From NCBI GenBank assembly GCA_029934705.1, contig JAOZLS010000004.1:1-39396 (forward strand): a DNA stretch of 39,396 bases. The letters run 5' to 3'. Each line of letters opens with the position of its first letter. Position 1 is the stretch's first letter. The notes below the pieces were generated by a model. That model ran no database searches. It was not told where the DNA came from and saw only the letters and a list, made by a program, of their open reading frames with translations. Made by a program: the position numbers and the translations under genes. This document shows positions 10,089 through 19,736 of the stretch, piece by piece. The DNA is from Bacteroidales bacterium. Lineage in GTDB: Bacteria > Bacteroidota > Bacteroidia > Bacteroidales > JAADGE01.

Positions 10089-11222
10089 CTAATTACGAGC
10101 ATAAAATAAATCTTCAATTATTTTATCTGAAATAAACTTACCTTTTTTCTCCAAAATTAATTTATTTGACGATAATGTTAAAAAATTTCCTGCTAAATAT
10201 TTTTTTGCAGAATATAAACAAAAATCTGAGTACTTTTTTCCATAATTTTCTTTTATATAAGTAATATCGCTACCCCAAATTGTTCGTAATGACGTGATTA
10301 TATAATCATTATAATTCATTCTATCATCAAGCTCTTCATTTTCATAAAAAAGTTGCCCCTCTCCTATCCTACTTATATATTTTTCGACATTTGAAATATT
10401 CCACTCTCTTTTTTTAATATTATACGAATGTGCAGATGGACCAAGTCCTAAATACTCTTTTTGTTGCCAATATGAAGAGTTATGACGCGAAAAGTAACCG
10501 CTTTTTGCTAAATTTGAAATCTCATAATGTATAAAATCTCGTTTAGCGGACTCTTCAATCAGCATTGTAAAGAACTCATTACTTTTATCCTCTTCTACTT
10601 CACTTAACTTCCCACTTTTTAGGAATTTATAAAATATTGTATTTTCCTCATAACTAAGATGATAAGCTGATAAATGTTGCATTTCTAAATCAAAAAAAAT
10701 ATTCATGTTTTTTTGCCACTTTTCACCAGTCATATTTGGTAATCCGTAAATTAAATCACCACTTATATTTGTAAATCCTTGGTTTTGAGCTTCTTTTACA
10801 GCATTAATAGCCTCACCAGCATTATGTCGCCTATTCATAAGCTTTAAATCGTCATCAAAAAATGATTGAATACCAATACTTAGTCTATTTACAGGTGTTT
10901 TTATTAAGTTTTGTAAATAATGCTTATTCAAATCGTCAGGATTTGCTTCAAAAGTAATTTCGGGATTTGAATTAATTGAGAAATTTGAATATATTTCATC
11001 CAAAATATTTTCTATTTCATTAATTGTCAATAGGGTAGGGGTACCACCTCCAAAGTAAATAGTATCAATATTTTTATCTTGCAAAAAATTATCTTTTATT
11101 TTTATTTCTTTATATAGAGCTTTTATAAAATCATCTTTATATTTTAGCGACGTGGTTTTGTAAAAATCGCAATAAAAACATTTTTTTCTACAAAAAGGTA
11201 TATGAATATAAATTCCCGACAT
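10089..11222 (-). CDS. hemW: radical SAM family heme chaperone HemW (coproporphyrinogen III oxidase-like)
   Basis: 'MSGIYIHIPFCRKKCFYCDFY' CxxxCxxC motif, 'YFGGGTPTLL', 'GDLIYGLP'. Confidence 0.92.
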   Translation of the reverse strand: MSGIYIHIPFCRKKCFYCDFYKTTSLKYKDDFIKALYKEIKIKDNFLQDKNIDTIYFGGGTPTLLTINEIENILDEIYSNFSINSNPEITFEANPDDLNKHYLQNLIKTPVNRLSIGIQSFFDDDLKLMNRRHNAGEAINAVKEAQNQGFTNISGDLIYGLPNMTGEKWQKNMNIFFDLEMQHLSAYHLSYEENTIFYKFLKSGKLSEVEEDKSNEFFTMLIEESAKRDFIHYEISNLAKSGYFSRHNSSYWQQKEYLGLGPSAHSYNIKKREWNISNVEKYISRIGEGQLFYENEELDDRMNYNDYIITSLRTIWGSDITYIKENYGKKYSDFCLYSAKKYLAGNFLTLSSNKLILEKKGKFISDKIIEDLFYARN

Positions 11223-11585
11223 ATTTTAAATTTTGTTAAAGACTATATAAAAAGCTTATTTACAATTAGTTTAATATTTATAGTTTGCTTTTTACCTGCA
11301 AACGAGGTCGATAAAATTAGTAATTTTAATTTTATTTACTTAGATAAAATTATACATTTTTCAATGTTTTTTACTTTATCTATTGTTCTTTTCTTTGAAA
11401 TAAAAAAACCGATAAGAAAAATTTTCCTATCGGTTATATTCGTTTCTTTATTTTTAGCAAGTTTTACAGAAATAATTCAACATACTCTTATTACATCACG
11501 CTCTGGCGATATTAATGATTTTTTTGCTGATATGCTTGGAACTTTTACTGCTATTTTATTCTACTATCTAAAATTTAAAAATTAA
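11202..11585 (+). CDS. VanZ family protein
   Basis: 'DKIIHFSMFFTLSIVL' and 'FTEIIQHTLITSRSGDINDFFADMLGT' motifs; 5' end overlaps hemW 5' end, 3' end overlaps the Rrf2 gene. Confidence 0.8.
   Translation: MNINSRHILNFVKDYIKSLFTISLIFIVCFLPANEVDKISNFNFIYLDKIIHFSMFFTLSIVLFFEIKKPIRKIFLSVIFVSLFLASFTEIIQHTLITSRSGDINDFFADMLGTFTAILFYYLKFKN
11407..11435. repeat. near-perfect palindrome AACCGATA-A-GAAAA-A-TTTTC-C-TATCGGTT inside vanZ
   Basis: 8+5 bp of complementary arms interrupted by a single A/C mismatch; terminator-like appearance but within the CDS. Confidence 0.5.
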
Positions 11586-12018
11586 GTACTCCTTCTGCAT
11601 CATTTATTCCTTTTGCAAAATTTCCTATTGTTTGTTCTTTAAATATTTTCAGTAAATTTGTTCTTACTTCGTGCGATTTGCTATAAAAAGGACAATTTAC
11701 ATCACCTTTCTTTTGATTTTTACAAACCTTCATTCCAATTAAACATTCATAAAACACTTCAACACCATCTATTATTTTAACAATGTCATAGAGGCTAATT
11801 TTTTCGGGCTTTATAGCTAAAGTAAAACCACCATTAGGTCCTTTTGTTGAATTAAGTATCTTATTTTTTGCTAAATTTTGTAAAATTTTACCTAAAAAAG
11901 GAGCTGGCAAATTCAAATCTTTTGATATTTTTTTTATACCTAACTTCTCGTTGTCCTTAGCATTTACAGCTAAATATATAACTGAACGTATTCCGTACTT
12001 ACATGTATTTGAAAGCAT
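11575..12018 (-). CDS. Rrf2 family transcriptional regulator
   Basis: 'CKYGIRSVIYLA', 'KISKDLNLPAPFLGKILQNLAKNKILNSTKGPNGGF', three Cys in C-terminal half. Confidence 0.88.
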   Translation of the reverse strand: MLSNTCKYGIRSVIYLAVNAKDNEKLGIKKISKDLNLPAPFLGKILQNLAKNKILNSTKGPNGGFTLAIKPEKISLYDIVKIIDGVEVFYECLIGMKVCKNQKKGDVNCPFYSKSHEVRTNLLKIFKEQTIGNFAKGINDAEGVLNF

Positions 12019-12202
12019 AATTACTAAATTTTATTTCGGCAAAGATATAAAATTTAACCTGTGAATTACTGAAAAAAGTATATTAATCTATTTTAATACC
12101 TATTTTACTTAGGGATTGCTATGAAATAGTTTGCCAATTTGTCGTCATTCTTTTTCTAACTATTTATGATATTTAAAATGATTATCGACTATTGAATAAT
12201 GA

Positions 12203-12334
12203 GGCTTTAGTTTAAAATGGCGCTGTTATTTTGCCTATTTCAGGTATTTCTCACCTGAAATTTTGAGAAGAAGCGAAGTGAAAACACCTCACTTAGGCAA
12301 TTTATATCGACCAACGACATTTTAAACTAAAGCC
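12203..12334. mobile_element. MITE-like non-coding element, 132 bp
   Basis: Perfect 17-bp terminal inverted repeats GGCTTTAGTTTAAAATG (12203-12219) / CATTTTAAACTAAAGCC (12318-12334), immediately flanked by 8-bp direct repeat AATAATGA (12195-12202 and 12335-12342); no ORF inside. Confidence 0.78.
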
Positions 12335-12430
12335 AATAATGAATAACAATAATCGTAGTATATTGAATTCTATCTGATTACAATTTTAATATTATTAAAT
12401 AGTCATTAATCATTATTCATTTTTAAAACC

Positions 12431-12865
12431 TTATCTTAATGGTATTTTATTAATTCTAGCTAAATGTCTTCCTCCTTCAAATTTGGTTGACAAAAACTTG
12501 TTAACAATTTCAACAGCCAATTCTACTGATACAAAACGAGCGGGTAGGGCACATATATTTGCATCGTTATGCAAACGTGCTAACTCAGCTATCTCAACAG
12601 TCCAGCATAAAGCCGAGCGTATTTGCTGGTGTTTATTAACAGTCATATTTATTCCATTTCCGCTACCACATAACGAAAAACCTAAATCAAACTCTTTACT
12701 ATTAACAGCAGCTGCCATAGGGTGTGCAAAGTCAGGATAGTCAACACTTTTATCCGAATAAGTTCCAAAATCTTTTATTTCATAACCTTCTTTTGTTAAC
12801 ATCTCTATTAAAAACTTCTTAGTTTCAAATCCTGCATGATCGCTTGCAAATGCAATTTTTTTCAT
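12431..12865 (-). CDS. rpiB: ribose 5-phosphate isomerase B
   Basis: 'IAFASDHAGFETK', 'DFGTYSDKSVDYPDFAHPMAAAV', 'GFSLCGSGNGINMTVNK'. Confidence 0.92.
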   Translation of the reverse strand: MKKIAFASDHAGFETKKFLIEMLTKEGYEIKDFGTYSDKSVDYPDFAHPMAAAVNSKEFDLGFSLCGSGNGINMTVNKHQQIRSALCWTVEIAELARLHNDANICALPARFVSVELAVEIVNKFLSTKFEGGRHLARINKIPLR

Positions 12866-13424
12866 TTCTTTGTATTTTAATTAAACTATTTATATTTATA
12901 TACACAATATACTAAATTCCTTATAATTACAAAAGAAATTTGTAGCAAAAATATTGAATTTAACAGGTTGTTAAAACAGATTTGTATAATACTGATTATA
13001 AATGAATTAACATTTCACTGATTTTGTTAGTAACTGTTAAAAACTTTATATTAAAAAATGAAAAGAAAATTTTGTCAATTAAAATAAAATATAAAAGAAA
13101 GCAACATTTTTACTGTGCAAATTTATTTACCAAATCTTATTGAAACTTTCTAACAAGTTTTAACTATAGATTGTAAAAATAAAATTTAATAATTACTATT
13201 TTAATATTGTTTTTAACAGTTGTTAATAAACTATATTAGTTCATTATAAATCAACACTTTAAAATGTACATAACTTTATAAAAAATGTTAATAACATCTT
13301 AATTTCTTAAAAACCAAATATTTTATATATAAATTTGTAAGAATATTAACAGGCTATTATCATTATCATTAATATTTAAATTTAATAAAATAATAATAAT
13401 TTATAATAGGTTTAAAATTATAGA

Positions 13425-14387
13425 ATGGAAAAAAGACAAGAAGAAAATTCAATTAATTATTTTGAAGAAATTAAAAAATTCAGAAAAGAGAAAAATGCAA
13501 TTATTTTGGCTCACTACTATGTTGATGGGGAAATTCAAGATATTGCAGATTTTACAGGCGACAGTTTAGCTCTTTCGCAAAAGGCTGCCGAAACTGATGC
13601 CGATATTATTGTTTTTGTTGGTGTACACTTTATGGCTGAAACTGCAAAAATTTTATCGCCTTCAAAAAAGGTTTTGTTACCCGATTTAGAAGCTGGTTGT
13701 TCTTTGGCTGACTCATGTCCTACGAAAGAATTCGACGAGTTTATAAAACTACACCCTAATCACACAGTCGTTTCATACATTAATACTACTGCTGAAGTAA
13801 AAGCTTTAACCGATATTGTTTGTACTTCATCAAATGCTGTAGAGATTATTAGAACAATTCCTGAAGGTGAAAAAATAATTTTTGGACCCGATCGTAATCT
13901 TGGAAATTATATTAGTAGGCTTACTGGTAGAAAAATGGTAATATGGGACGGTGCTTGCCATGTTCACAATGAATTTTCGTTAGAAGGAATTCTTAAATTG
14001 AAAGAAGAAAATCCAAATGCTAAATTAATTTCTCACCCAGAATGTCCAAAGCCAATTTTGCTAGTATCTGACTTTATTGGTTCAACTAAGGCATTAGTCG
14101 ATTTTTCTGTAAAAGACCCTAGTAATAAGTTTATTGTGGCAACTGAACCTGGAGTTTTGCACGAAATGAAAAAATTAAGTAAAAATAAGGAATTTATACC
14201 AGCACCAGGCGAATCTGGCGAATGTGCTTGTAGTGAATGTGAATATATGAAAAAGAATTCGATAGAAAAACTATATCTTTGTCTCAAAAATGAAACTCCT
14301 GAAATTCTTATGGAAAAAGAATTGATGGATAATGCTCGTAGTTCGATAAATAAAATGTTAGATATTTCTAAAAAATTAGGTTTGTAA
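13425..14387 (+). CDS. nadA: quinolinate synthase
   Basis: 'AIILAHYYVDGEIQDIADFTGDSLALSQKA', 'FVGVHFMAETAKILSPSKKVLLPDLEAGCSLADSC', 'HPECP', 'CACSECEYM'. Confidence 0.95.
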   Translation: MEKRQEENSINYFEEIKKFRKEKNAIILAHYYVDGEIQDIADFTGDSLALSQKAAETDADIIVFVGVHFMAETAKILSPSKKVLLPDLEAGCSLADSCPTKEFDEFIKLHPNHTVVSYINTTAEVKALTDIVCTSSNAVEIIRTIPEGEKIIFGPDRNLGNYISRLTGRKMVIWDGACHVHNEFSLEGILKLKEENPNAKLISHPECPKPILLVSDFIGSTKALVDFSVKDPSNKFIVATEPGVLHEMKKLSKNKEFIPAPGESGECACSECEYMKKNSIEKLYLCLKNETPEILMEKELMDNARSSINKMLDISKKLGL

Positions 14388-14390
14388 ATT

Positions 14391-15965
14391 ATGAAAATGT
14401 TAGTCTTCGGAAAAAATATTGTTTTAAAATTTAGTTGTATAGCTTTTTTAGTTTTAGTAACTATGCAAATAACAGAAGCTCAGCCAAATAATATAAAGGC
14501 GAATGGATATAATATTTTCTATTATCCTAATAAAACTATTTCGGCTGAAGGTAATTTTAAAGATGGAAAACCTATTGGCTACTGGAAATCATACTATCCA
14601 ACAGGAATTTTAAAAACCGAAGGAAACAGAAAAAATGATTTATTAGATAGTTTATGGAAATTTTACGACGAGAAATCTCATCTAAAAGAACAAATTTATT
14701 ATAGAAATGGAGTTAAAAGTGGCTATAATTCTATTTATATTTTTTCTGAAGAAACAAAAAAAAGTATTTTAATTTCTAAAGAGCTTTATGTCGAAGGAAA
14801 ATTAAATGGTAAATCTTTTTACTACGATTCTACTGCAACTCTCACTCATACAATAGAATATGACAATGGTTATTTGCACGGTTTTGAAAAACACTATGAT
14901 AAAACAGGTTTATTAAATTTAATTTTAAGATATTCGCACAATAATTTAACGGATTCAGAGTATATCAACCGTAGAGGCAAGTTTGGAATGAAACAAGGAG
15001 TTTGGAAAGAGTTTTATGAAAATGAAAGAATTAAAACTTATACAAATTACTTAAACGACACTATTAATGGGTATTATAGAGAATATGATAAATATGGAAA
15101 TATTACTAAAACTGAATTTTATAGAAACGGGAAACTATTTGTTCAACAAGAAAATGGCGAATCTTCATTTGAACAAAAAGAAATAAAAAAAGAGTTTTAC
15201 GCTAATGGAGTTGTTAAATCTGTTGGGGCTTTCAAAGATAATGTAAAAGTTGGTACTCACGTTTATTACGATTCTGTTGGAAATATAGAAAATGCTGTAA
15301 TTTACAGTCCTCATGGTATTGTAACAGCTGAAGGAATGACCGACAGCAAAGGCTTTAAACAGGATAAATGGAATTATTTATATCCCGACGGAAAAATTAA
15401 ATCATCCGGAGAATATAAAAATAACAAGAGGGTAGGAGACTGGGTTTTTCTTTATCCAAATGGCATTAAAGAACAGTTTGGTAAGTATAAAAATGGCAAA
15501 GTTACTGGAGTTTGGACTTGGTATTACTCAAATAGTAAAATTCGGCGTAAAGGTAAATTTGTAAAAGGTTTGGAAGAAGGACTTTTTTATGAACTTACAA
15601 AATTGGGCGATACCTTATCCGTTGGCGAATACGTTGGTGGTTTAAAACATGGTAAATGGAAATATAATATCAATGAACATCTTGAAATAGGAAATTATTC
15701 TTTTGGAAAACGTTCTGGTATTTGGACTTATTTTTATCCTGATAACATTAAAGAATTTGAAGGAAATTATATTGAAGGCTACGAAGATGGAAATCACAAG
15801 TACTATTACGCAAACAAAAGATTAAAATTATCTGCTTATTTTTCTGGCGGAATTAAAACAAAAAAATGGAAATATTACGAACCTTATGGTAGTATTAGGA
15901 CAGTAATTGAATATAGAGGAGGGAAAAAATATAGTATTGATGGAGATAAAATTAAAGATAAATAA
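14391..15965 (+). CDS. MORN/YwqK-like repeat protein, signal peptide
   Basis: Many 'YYPTGILKTEGNRKN...W' / 'YPNGIKEQFGKYKNGKVTGVWTWYYSNSKI' repeats. Confidence 0.8.
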   Translation: MKMLVFGKNIVLKFSCIAFLVLVTMQITEAQPNNIKANGYNIFYYPNKTISAEGNFKDGKPIGYWKSYYPTGILKTEGNRKNDLLDSLWKFYDEKSHLKEQIYYRNGVKSGYNSIYIFSEETKKSILISKELYVEGKLNGKSFYYDSTATLTHTIEYDNGYLHGFEKHYDKTGLLNLILRYSHNNLTDSEYINRRGKFGMKQGVWKEFYENERIKTYTNYLNDTINGYYREYDKYGNITKTEFYRNGKLFVQQENGESSFEQKEIKKEFYANGVVKSVGAFKDNVKVGTHVYYDSVGNIENAVIYSPHGIVTAEGMTDSKGFKQDKWNYLYPDGKIKSSGEYKNNKRVGDWVFLYPNGIKEQFGKYKNGKVTGVWTWYYSNSKIRRKGKFVKGLEEGLFYELTKLGDTLSVGEYVGGLKHGKWKYNINEHLEIGNYSFGKRSGIWTYFYPDNIKEFEGNYIEGYEDGNHKYYYANKRLKLSAYFSGGIKTKKWKYYEPYGSIRTVIEYRGGKKYSIDGDKIKDK

Positions 15966-15977
15966 AAAATATTAATT

Positions 15978-16988
15978 TTGGATATTAGAAACGAAGTGTT
16001 AGCCGAAAATGAAGAAGTTCTTGAACAAGTATTGAGACCCGCTTCTTTTTCCGACTTTAAGGGTCAGGCTAAGGTATTAGAAAATTTGAAAGTATTTGTA
16101 CAAGCTGCAAAAATGCGTGGCGAAGCCATGGATCATGTTTTATTGCATGGACCTCCAGGTTTAGGAAAAACAACTTTGTCCAATATTATTGCAAACGAGT
16201 TAGGCGTTGGTTTAAAACTTACGTCAGGTCCAGTACTCGATAAAGCAGGGGATTTAGCAGGCTTACTCACCAATTTGGAAGAAAATGATGTTCTTTTCAT
16301 AGATGAAATTCATAGGTTAAGTCCAGTAATCGAAGAATATTTATATTCAGCAATGGAAGATTACCGAATTGATATTATGATTGATAAAGGTCCTTCTGCA
16401 CGTTCTCTGCAACTTTCTTTAAATAAATTCACATTGGTAGGGGCGACTACCCGAGCAGGTCTTCTAACCTCTCCTTTGAGGGCTAGATTCGGTATTAAGT
16501 TCTTACTTGAATACTATGCTGTGCCAATTCTTACAAATATAATTATTCGCTCAGCATCAATTTTAAATGTCGAAATTCATAAGAATGCAGCTATAGAAAT
16601 TGCTTCACGAAGTAGAGGTACACCCCGTATAGCCAATGCTTTGCTAAGACGGGTTAGAGACTTTGCACAAGTAAAAGGAAATGGAATTATTGATATTGAA
16701 ATAGCAAAATTCTCTTTGGATGCTTTAAACATTGACCAAAAAGGTTTAGATGAAATGGATAACAAAATTTTAACAGTTATTATTGATAAATTCAAAGGCG
16801 GACCAGTAGGTTTAACTACCATTGCAACTGCGGTTGGCGAAGATGCCGGAACTATTGAAGAAGTTTACGAACCATTTTTAATTATGGAAGGTTTTATAAA
16901 ACGAACACCTCGTGGACGTGAAGTTACCGAGAATGCATATAAACATTTAGGAAAAATAAATTATACAGATCAATCATTATTATTTTAG
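15978..16988 (+). CDS. ruvB: Holliday junction branch migration DNA helicase RuvB (TTG start)
   Basis: '[25 protein letters not shown]', '[13 protein letters not shown]', '[21 protein letters not shown]'. Confidence 0.96.
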   Translation: MDIRNEVLAENEEVLEQVLRPASFSDFKGQAKVLENLKVFVQAAKMRGEAMDHVLLHGPPGLGKTTLSNIIANELGVGLKLTSGPVLDKAGDLAGLLTNLEENDVLFIDEIHRLSPVIEEYLYSAMEDYRIDIMIDKGPSARSLQLSLNKFTLVGATTRAGLLTSPLRARFGIKFLLEYYAVPILTNIIIRSASILNVEIHKNAAIEIASRSRGTPRIANALLRRVRDFAQVKGNGIIDIEIAKFSLDALNIDQKGLDEMDNKILTVIIDKFKGGPVGLTTIATAVGEDAGTIEEVYEPFLIMEGFIKRTPRGREVTENAYKHLGKINYTDQSLLF

Positions 16989-16993
16989 ATATT

Positions 16994-17989
16994 ATGAAAA
17001 TTATTATACCAATGGCAGGAATGGGTAAACGAATGAGACCCCATACTTTAACAAGACCAAAACCATTAATTCCAATTGCAGGTGTTCCAATAGTAAAAAG
17101 ACTTGCCGAAGAAATATCATCTGTTTTAGATTCTAAAATTGATGAAATTGCATTTATAATTGGCGATTTTGGTAAAGAAGTTGAAACCGAACTTATAAAA
17201 ATAGCTAGTGATTTAGGAGCTGAAGGTAAAATTTATTATCAGAATGAAGCTTTAGGTACAGCTCATGCTGTTTTGTGTGCAGAGCTTTCTCTCGCAGGAA
17301 ATGTTATTGTAGCTTTTGCCGATACTCTTTTTAAAGCCGATTTCAATCTTAATTTGAATGATGATGCAGTAATTTGGACTAATAAAGTTTCTAATCCTGA
17401 GGCATTTGGTGTTGTTAAAATTGATAGTACAGGTTTTATTTCGGACTTTGTAGAAAAACCTAAAACTTTTGTTTCAGACTTAGCAATTATTGGAATTTAT
17501 TATTTTAATTCTGGCGAAAATTTAAGAGCCGAATTAAATTATTTAGTCGATAATAAAGTTATTGTAAATGGAGAATATCAACTTACTGATGCTCTTGAAA
17601 ATATGAAAAATAAAGGAGTTAAATTTGTTCCTGCTACTGTTACCGAATGGCTAGATTGTGGAAACAAAGATGCTACTGTTTATACTAATTCTAGAATTTT
17701 ACATCACACAAGAAATTTAATTTCAGATTCTTCTAAATTAAATAATTCAGTTATTATTGAGCCTTGTTATATTGGGAATAATGTTATTATAAATAATTCT
17801 ATAATAGGTCCTTATGCTTCAATAGGAAAAAATTCTGTTATTGAAAATTCAATTATTAAAGAATCTATTTTAATGAAAAATGTTGGTATTGAAAACTCTA
17901 ATATATCTAATTCTATGATTGGTAGCTTTGCTACGGTTATTGGCAAAAGCGAGTCATTAAATTTAAGCGATTATTCAGATTTAAAATAA
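16994..17989 (+). CDS. sugar-phosphate nucleotidyltransferase with left-handed beta-helix C-terminus
   Basis: 'IIPMAGMGKRMRPHTLTRPKPLIPIAGVPIV', hexapeptide-like 'VIIEPCYIGNNVIINNSIIGPYASIGKNSVI'. Confidence 0.85.
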   Translation: MKIIIPMAGMGKRMRPHTLTRPKPLIPIAGVPIVKRLAEEISSVLDSKIDEIAFIIGDFGKEVETELIKIASDLGAEGKIYYQNEALGTAHAVLCAELSLAGNVIVAFADTLFKADFNLNLNDDAVIWTNKVSNPEAFGVVKIDSTGFISDFVEKPKTFVSDLAIIGIYYFNSGENLRAELNYLVDNKVIVNGEYQLTDALENMKNKGVKFVPATVTEWLDCGNKDATVYTNSRILHHTRNLISDSSKLNNSVIIEPCYIGNNVIINNSIIGPYASIGKNSVIENSIIKESILMKNVGIENSNISNSMIGSFATVIGKSESLNLSDYSDLK

Positions 17990-19734
17990 TGAATTTATTT
18001 TCAAAATTTATATATATACTTGCTTTATTCTTAGTTTTTTCTTCTTCTTGCAAGACGACAAAAACTAATGTTATTACAGCAAAACAAATTGAAAAATCCA
18101 AGATGGACTTTACTTATTGGTTTCACGAAGCCAATAAATCTCGCTTGTCCGGTTTTGATGAGCTTGCTGCAAAACAATTTTTAAAAGCATTACAGCATAA
18201 TCCTAACAGTGCCGCCAGTTTTTACTTTTTATCTGTTATAATGTATGAAGATAGTAAACATTCTTTAGCATTGGACTATGTAAGTAGAGCTGTTAGTATT
18301 TCCGATGCAAACTACTGGTATAACTCTCAATTAGCTAAATTGTTGGTTATAAATGAACAATATTCCGAAGCAGAAAAAATATATTTAAAATTAATTAATG
18401 AAAAGCCTAAAAACAAATCTTTATATCTTAGTCTAGAAATGCTTTATAGCGAATCTTCAAACTATAGTAAATTAAAGGATTTATATGTTGTTATGTTGCA
18501 GAAGTTTGGCTACACAAATAAAATAATTCAACATTTAATTTATCTATATTACGATACTAATGATTTTGATGGAGCTTTTACTTTTTTAAATAATTTAATA
18601 AGTGAATTCCCCGAAAATATTTTTTATAAAGTACTTTTGGCTGAACATTATTCAGTTACAAAAAAATATGATAAAGCTAAAGCTATTTATACTAAAATGT
18701 TTGATAATGAAGAAAATAATAGTTCATTTTTATCATCTTATAGTAAGTTTGCATTTATTTTAAAAGATACTTCTACTTATTATTCTATTTTACTCAATAC
18801 TGCTGGCTCTCAGGATATTATTTACAGCGATAAAAAAATATTATTTGAACAAAAAAGTAAGAAGATTCTAAATTCAAATCAATTAATAAAAGTTTATAAT
18901 CTTTTTTATACAACTCATAATACTAAACTTTTGCCTAATAAACTATTAGCAAATTTATATTTTGAAGAAAAAGATTATACATCGGCATATAAATTCTTGA
19001 AACAGGCATTAGTAATTGATAATACCGATTTTACTTTAGTACTGTATTTGCTTGAGTCTGAAAATCAACTTTCTTTATTTCAAGAACTCAAGAAAGATTC
19101 AGAATTTTATATAGATTTTTATCCTAATAAAAGTAAATTACATTTCTATTATGGTAAAGCTCTTTACCTTACAAATAATCTAAAAAAAGCAACTGCTACT
19201 CTTGAGTACGGACTTGAATTTGTATTCAACGACGACCTTCTTTTAGCAAAGTTCTATCACTATTTAGCACTTTCAAATAGAGATTTGAAGAACTATAGTC
19301 AAGCCAACGAAAACTTTTCTCAAATGTATGATAAAAGTACGAAATACTATATAGGAATTAGCGATTATGCCGCTTTTTTAGCTCAACGGAACTTAAATCT
19401 TGATTTTGCAATGGAATTATCGGAACAATGTCTTAGTAATGAGGCAACTTCTTTAAATTTTATATGCAACCATGCCTTTGTACTTCTTAAAATGAAAGAG
19501 TATTCGCAGGCATTAATATTTATGGAAAAATTACCAAAAAGTCATCTTAATTCAGAAAAGCATCTTAATAATTATGCTGATATTTTATTTATGAACAATT
19601 TTAATGATAAAGCCGTTGTTTTTTGGAATAAAGCATATAAACTTAACTCGAATATTTTAATAACAGAAAAATTAAATAATTACAATAAAATTTCAAAGTC
19701 AGAATTCTTTAACAAATATATTTTAAAAAATTAA
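17989..19734 (+). CDS. TPR-repeat lipoprotein
   Basis: Lipobox 'FSSSCKTT' and multiple TPRs; start overlaps previous stop by 1 nt (TAATG). Confidence 0.8.
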   Translation: MNLFSKFIYILALFLVFSSSCKTTKTNVITAKQIEKSKMDFTYWFHEANKSRLSGFDELAAKQFLKALQHNPNSAASFYFLSVIMYEDSKHSLALDYVSRAVSISDANYWYNSQLAKLLVINEQYSEAEKIYLKLINEKPKNKSLYLSLEMLYSESSNYSKLKDLYVVMLQKFGYTNKIIQHLIYLYYDTNDFDGAFTFLNNLISEFPENIFYKVLLAEHYSVTKKYDKAKAIYTKMFDNEENNSSFLSSYSKFAFILKDTSTYYSILLNTAGSQDIIYSDKKILFEQKSKKILNSNQLIKVYNLFYTTHNTKLLPNKLLANLYFEEKDYTSAYKFLKQALVIDNTDFTLVLYLLESENQLSLFQELKKDSEFYIDFYPNKSKLHFYYGKALYLTNNLKKATATLEYGLEFVFNDDLLLAKFYHYLALSNRDLKNYSQANENFSQMYDKSTKYYIGISDYAAFLAQRNLNLDFAMELSEQCLSNEATSLNFICNHAFVLLKMKEYSQALIFMEKLPKSHLNSEKHLNNYADILFMNNFNDKAVVFWNKAYKLNSNILITEKLNNYNKISKSEFFNKYILKN

Positions 19735-19736
19735 AT

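Noticed and set aside
11575-12018. Rrf2 protein as an Fe-S sensing IscR/NsrR orthologue
   Set aside because: Three cysteines are present, but the specific subfamily cannot be assigned without alignment; no isc/suf genes adjacent.
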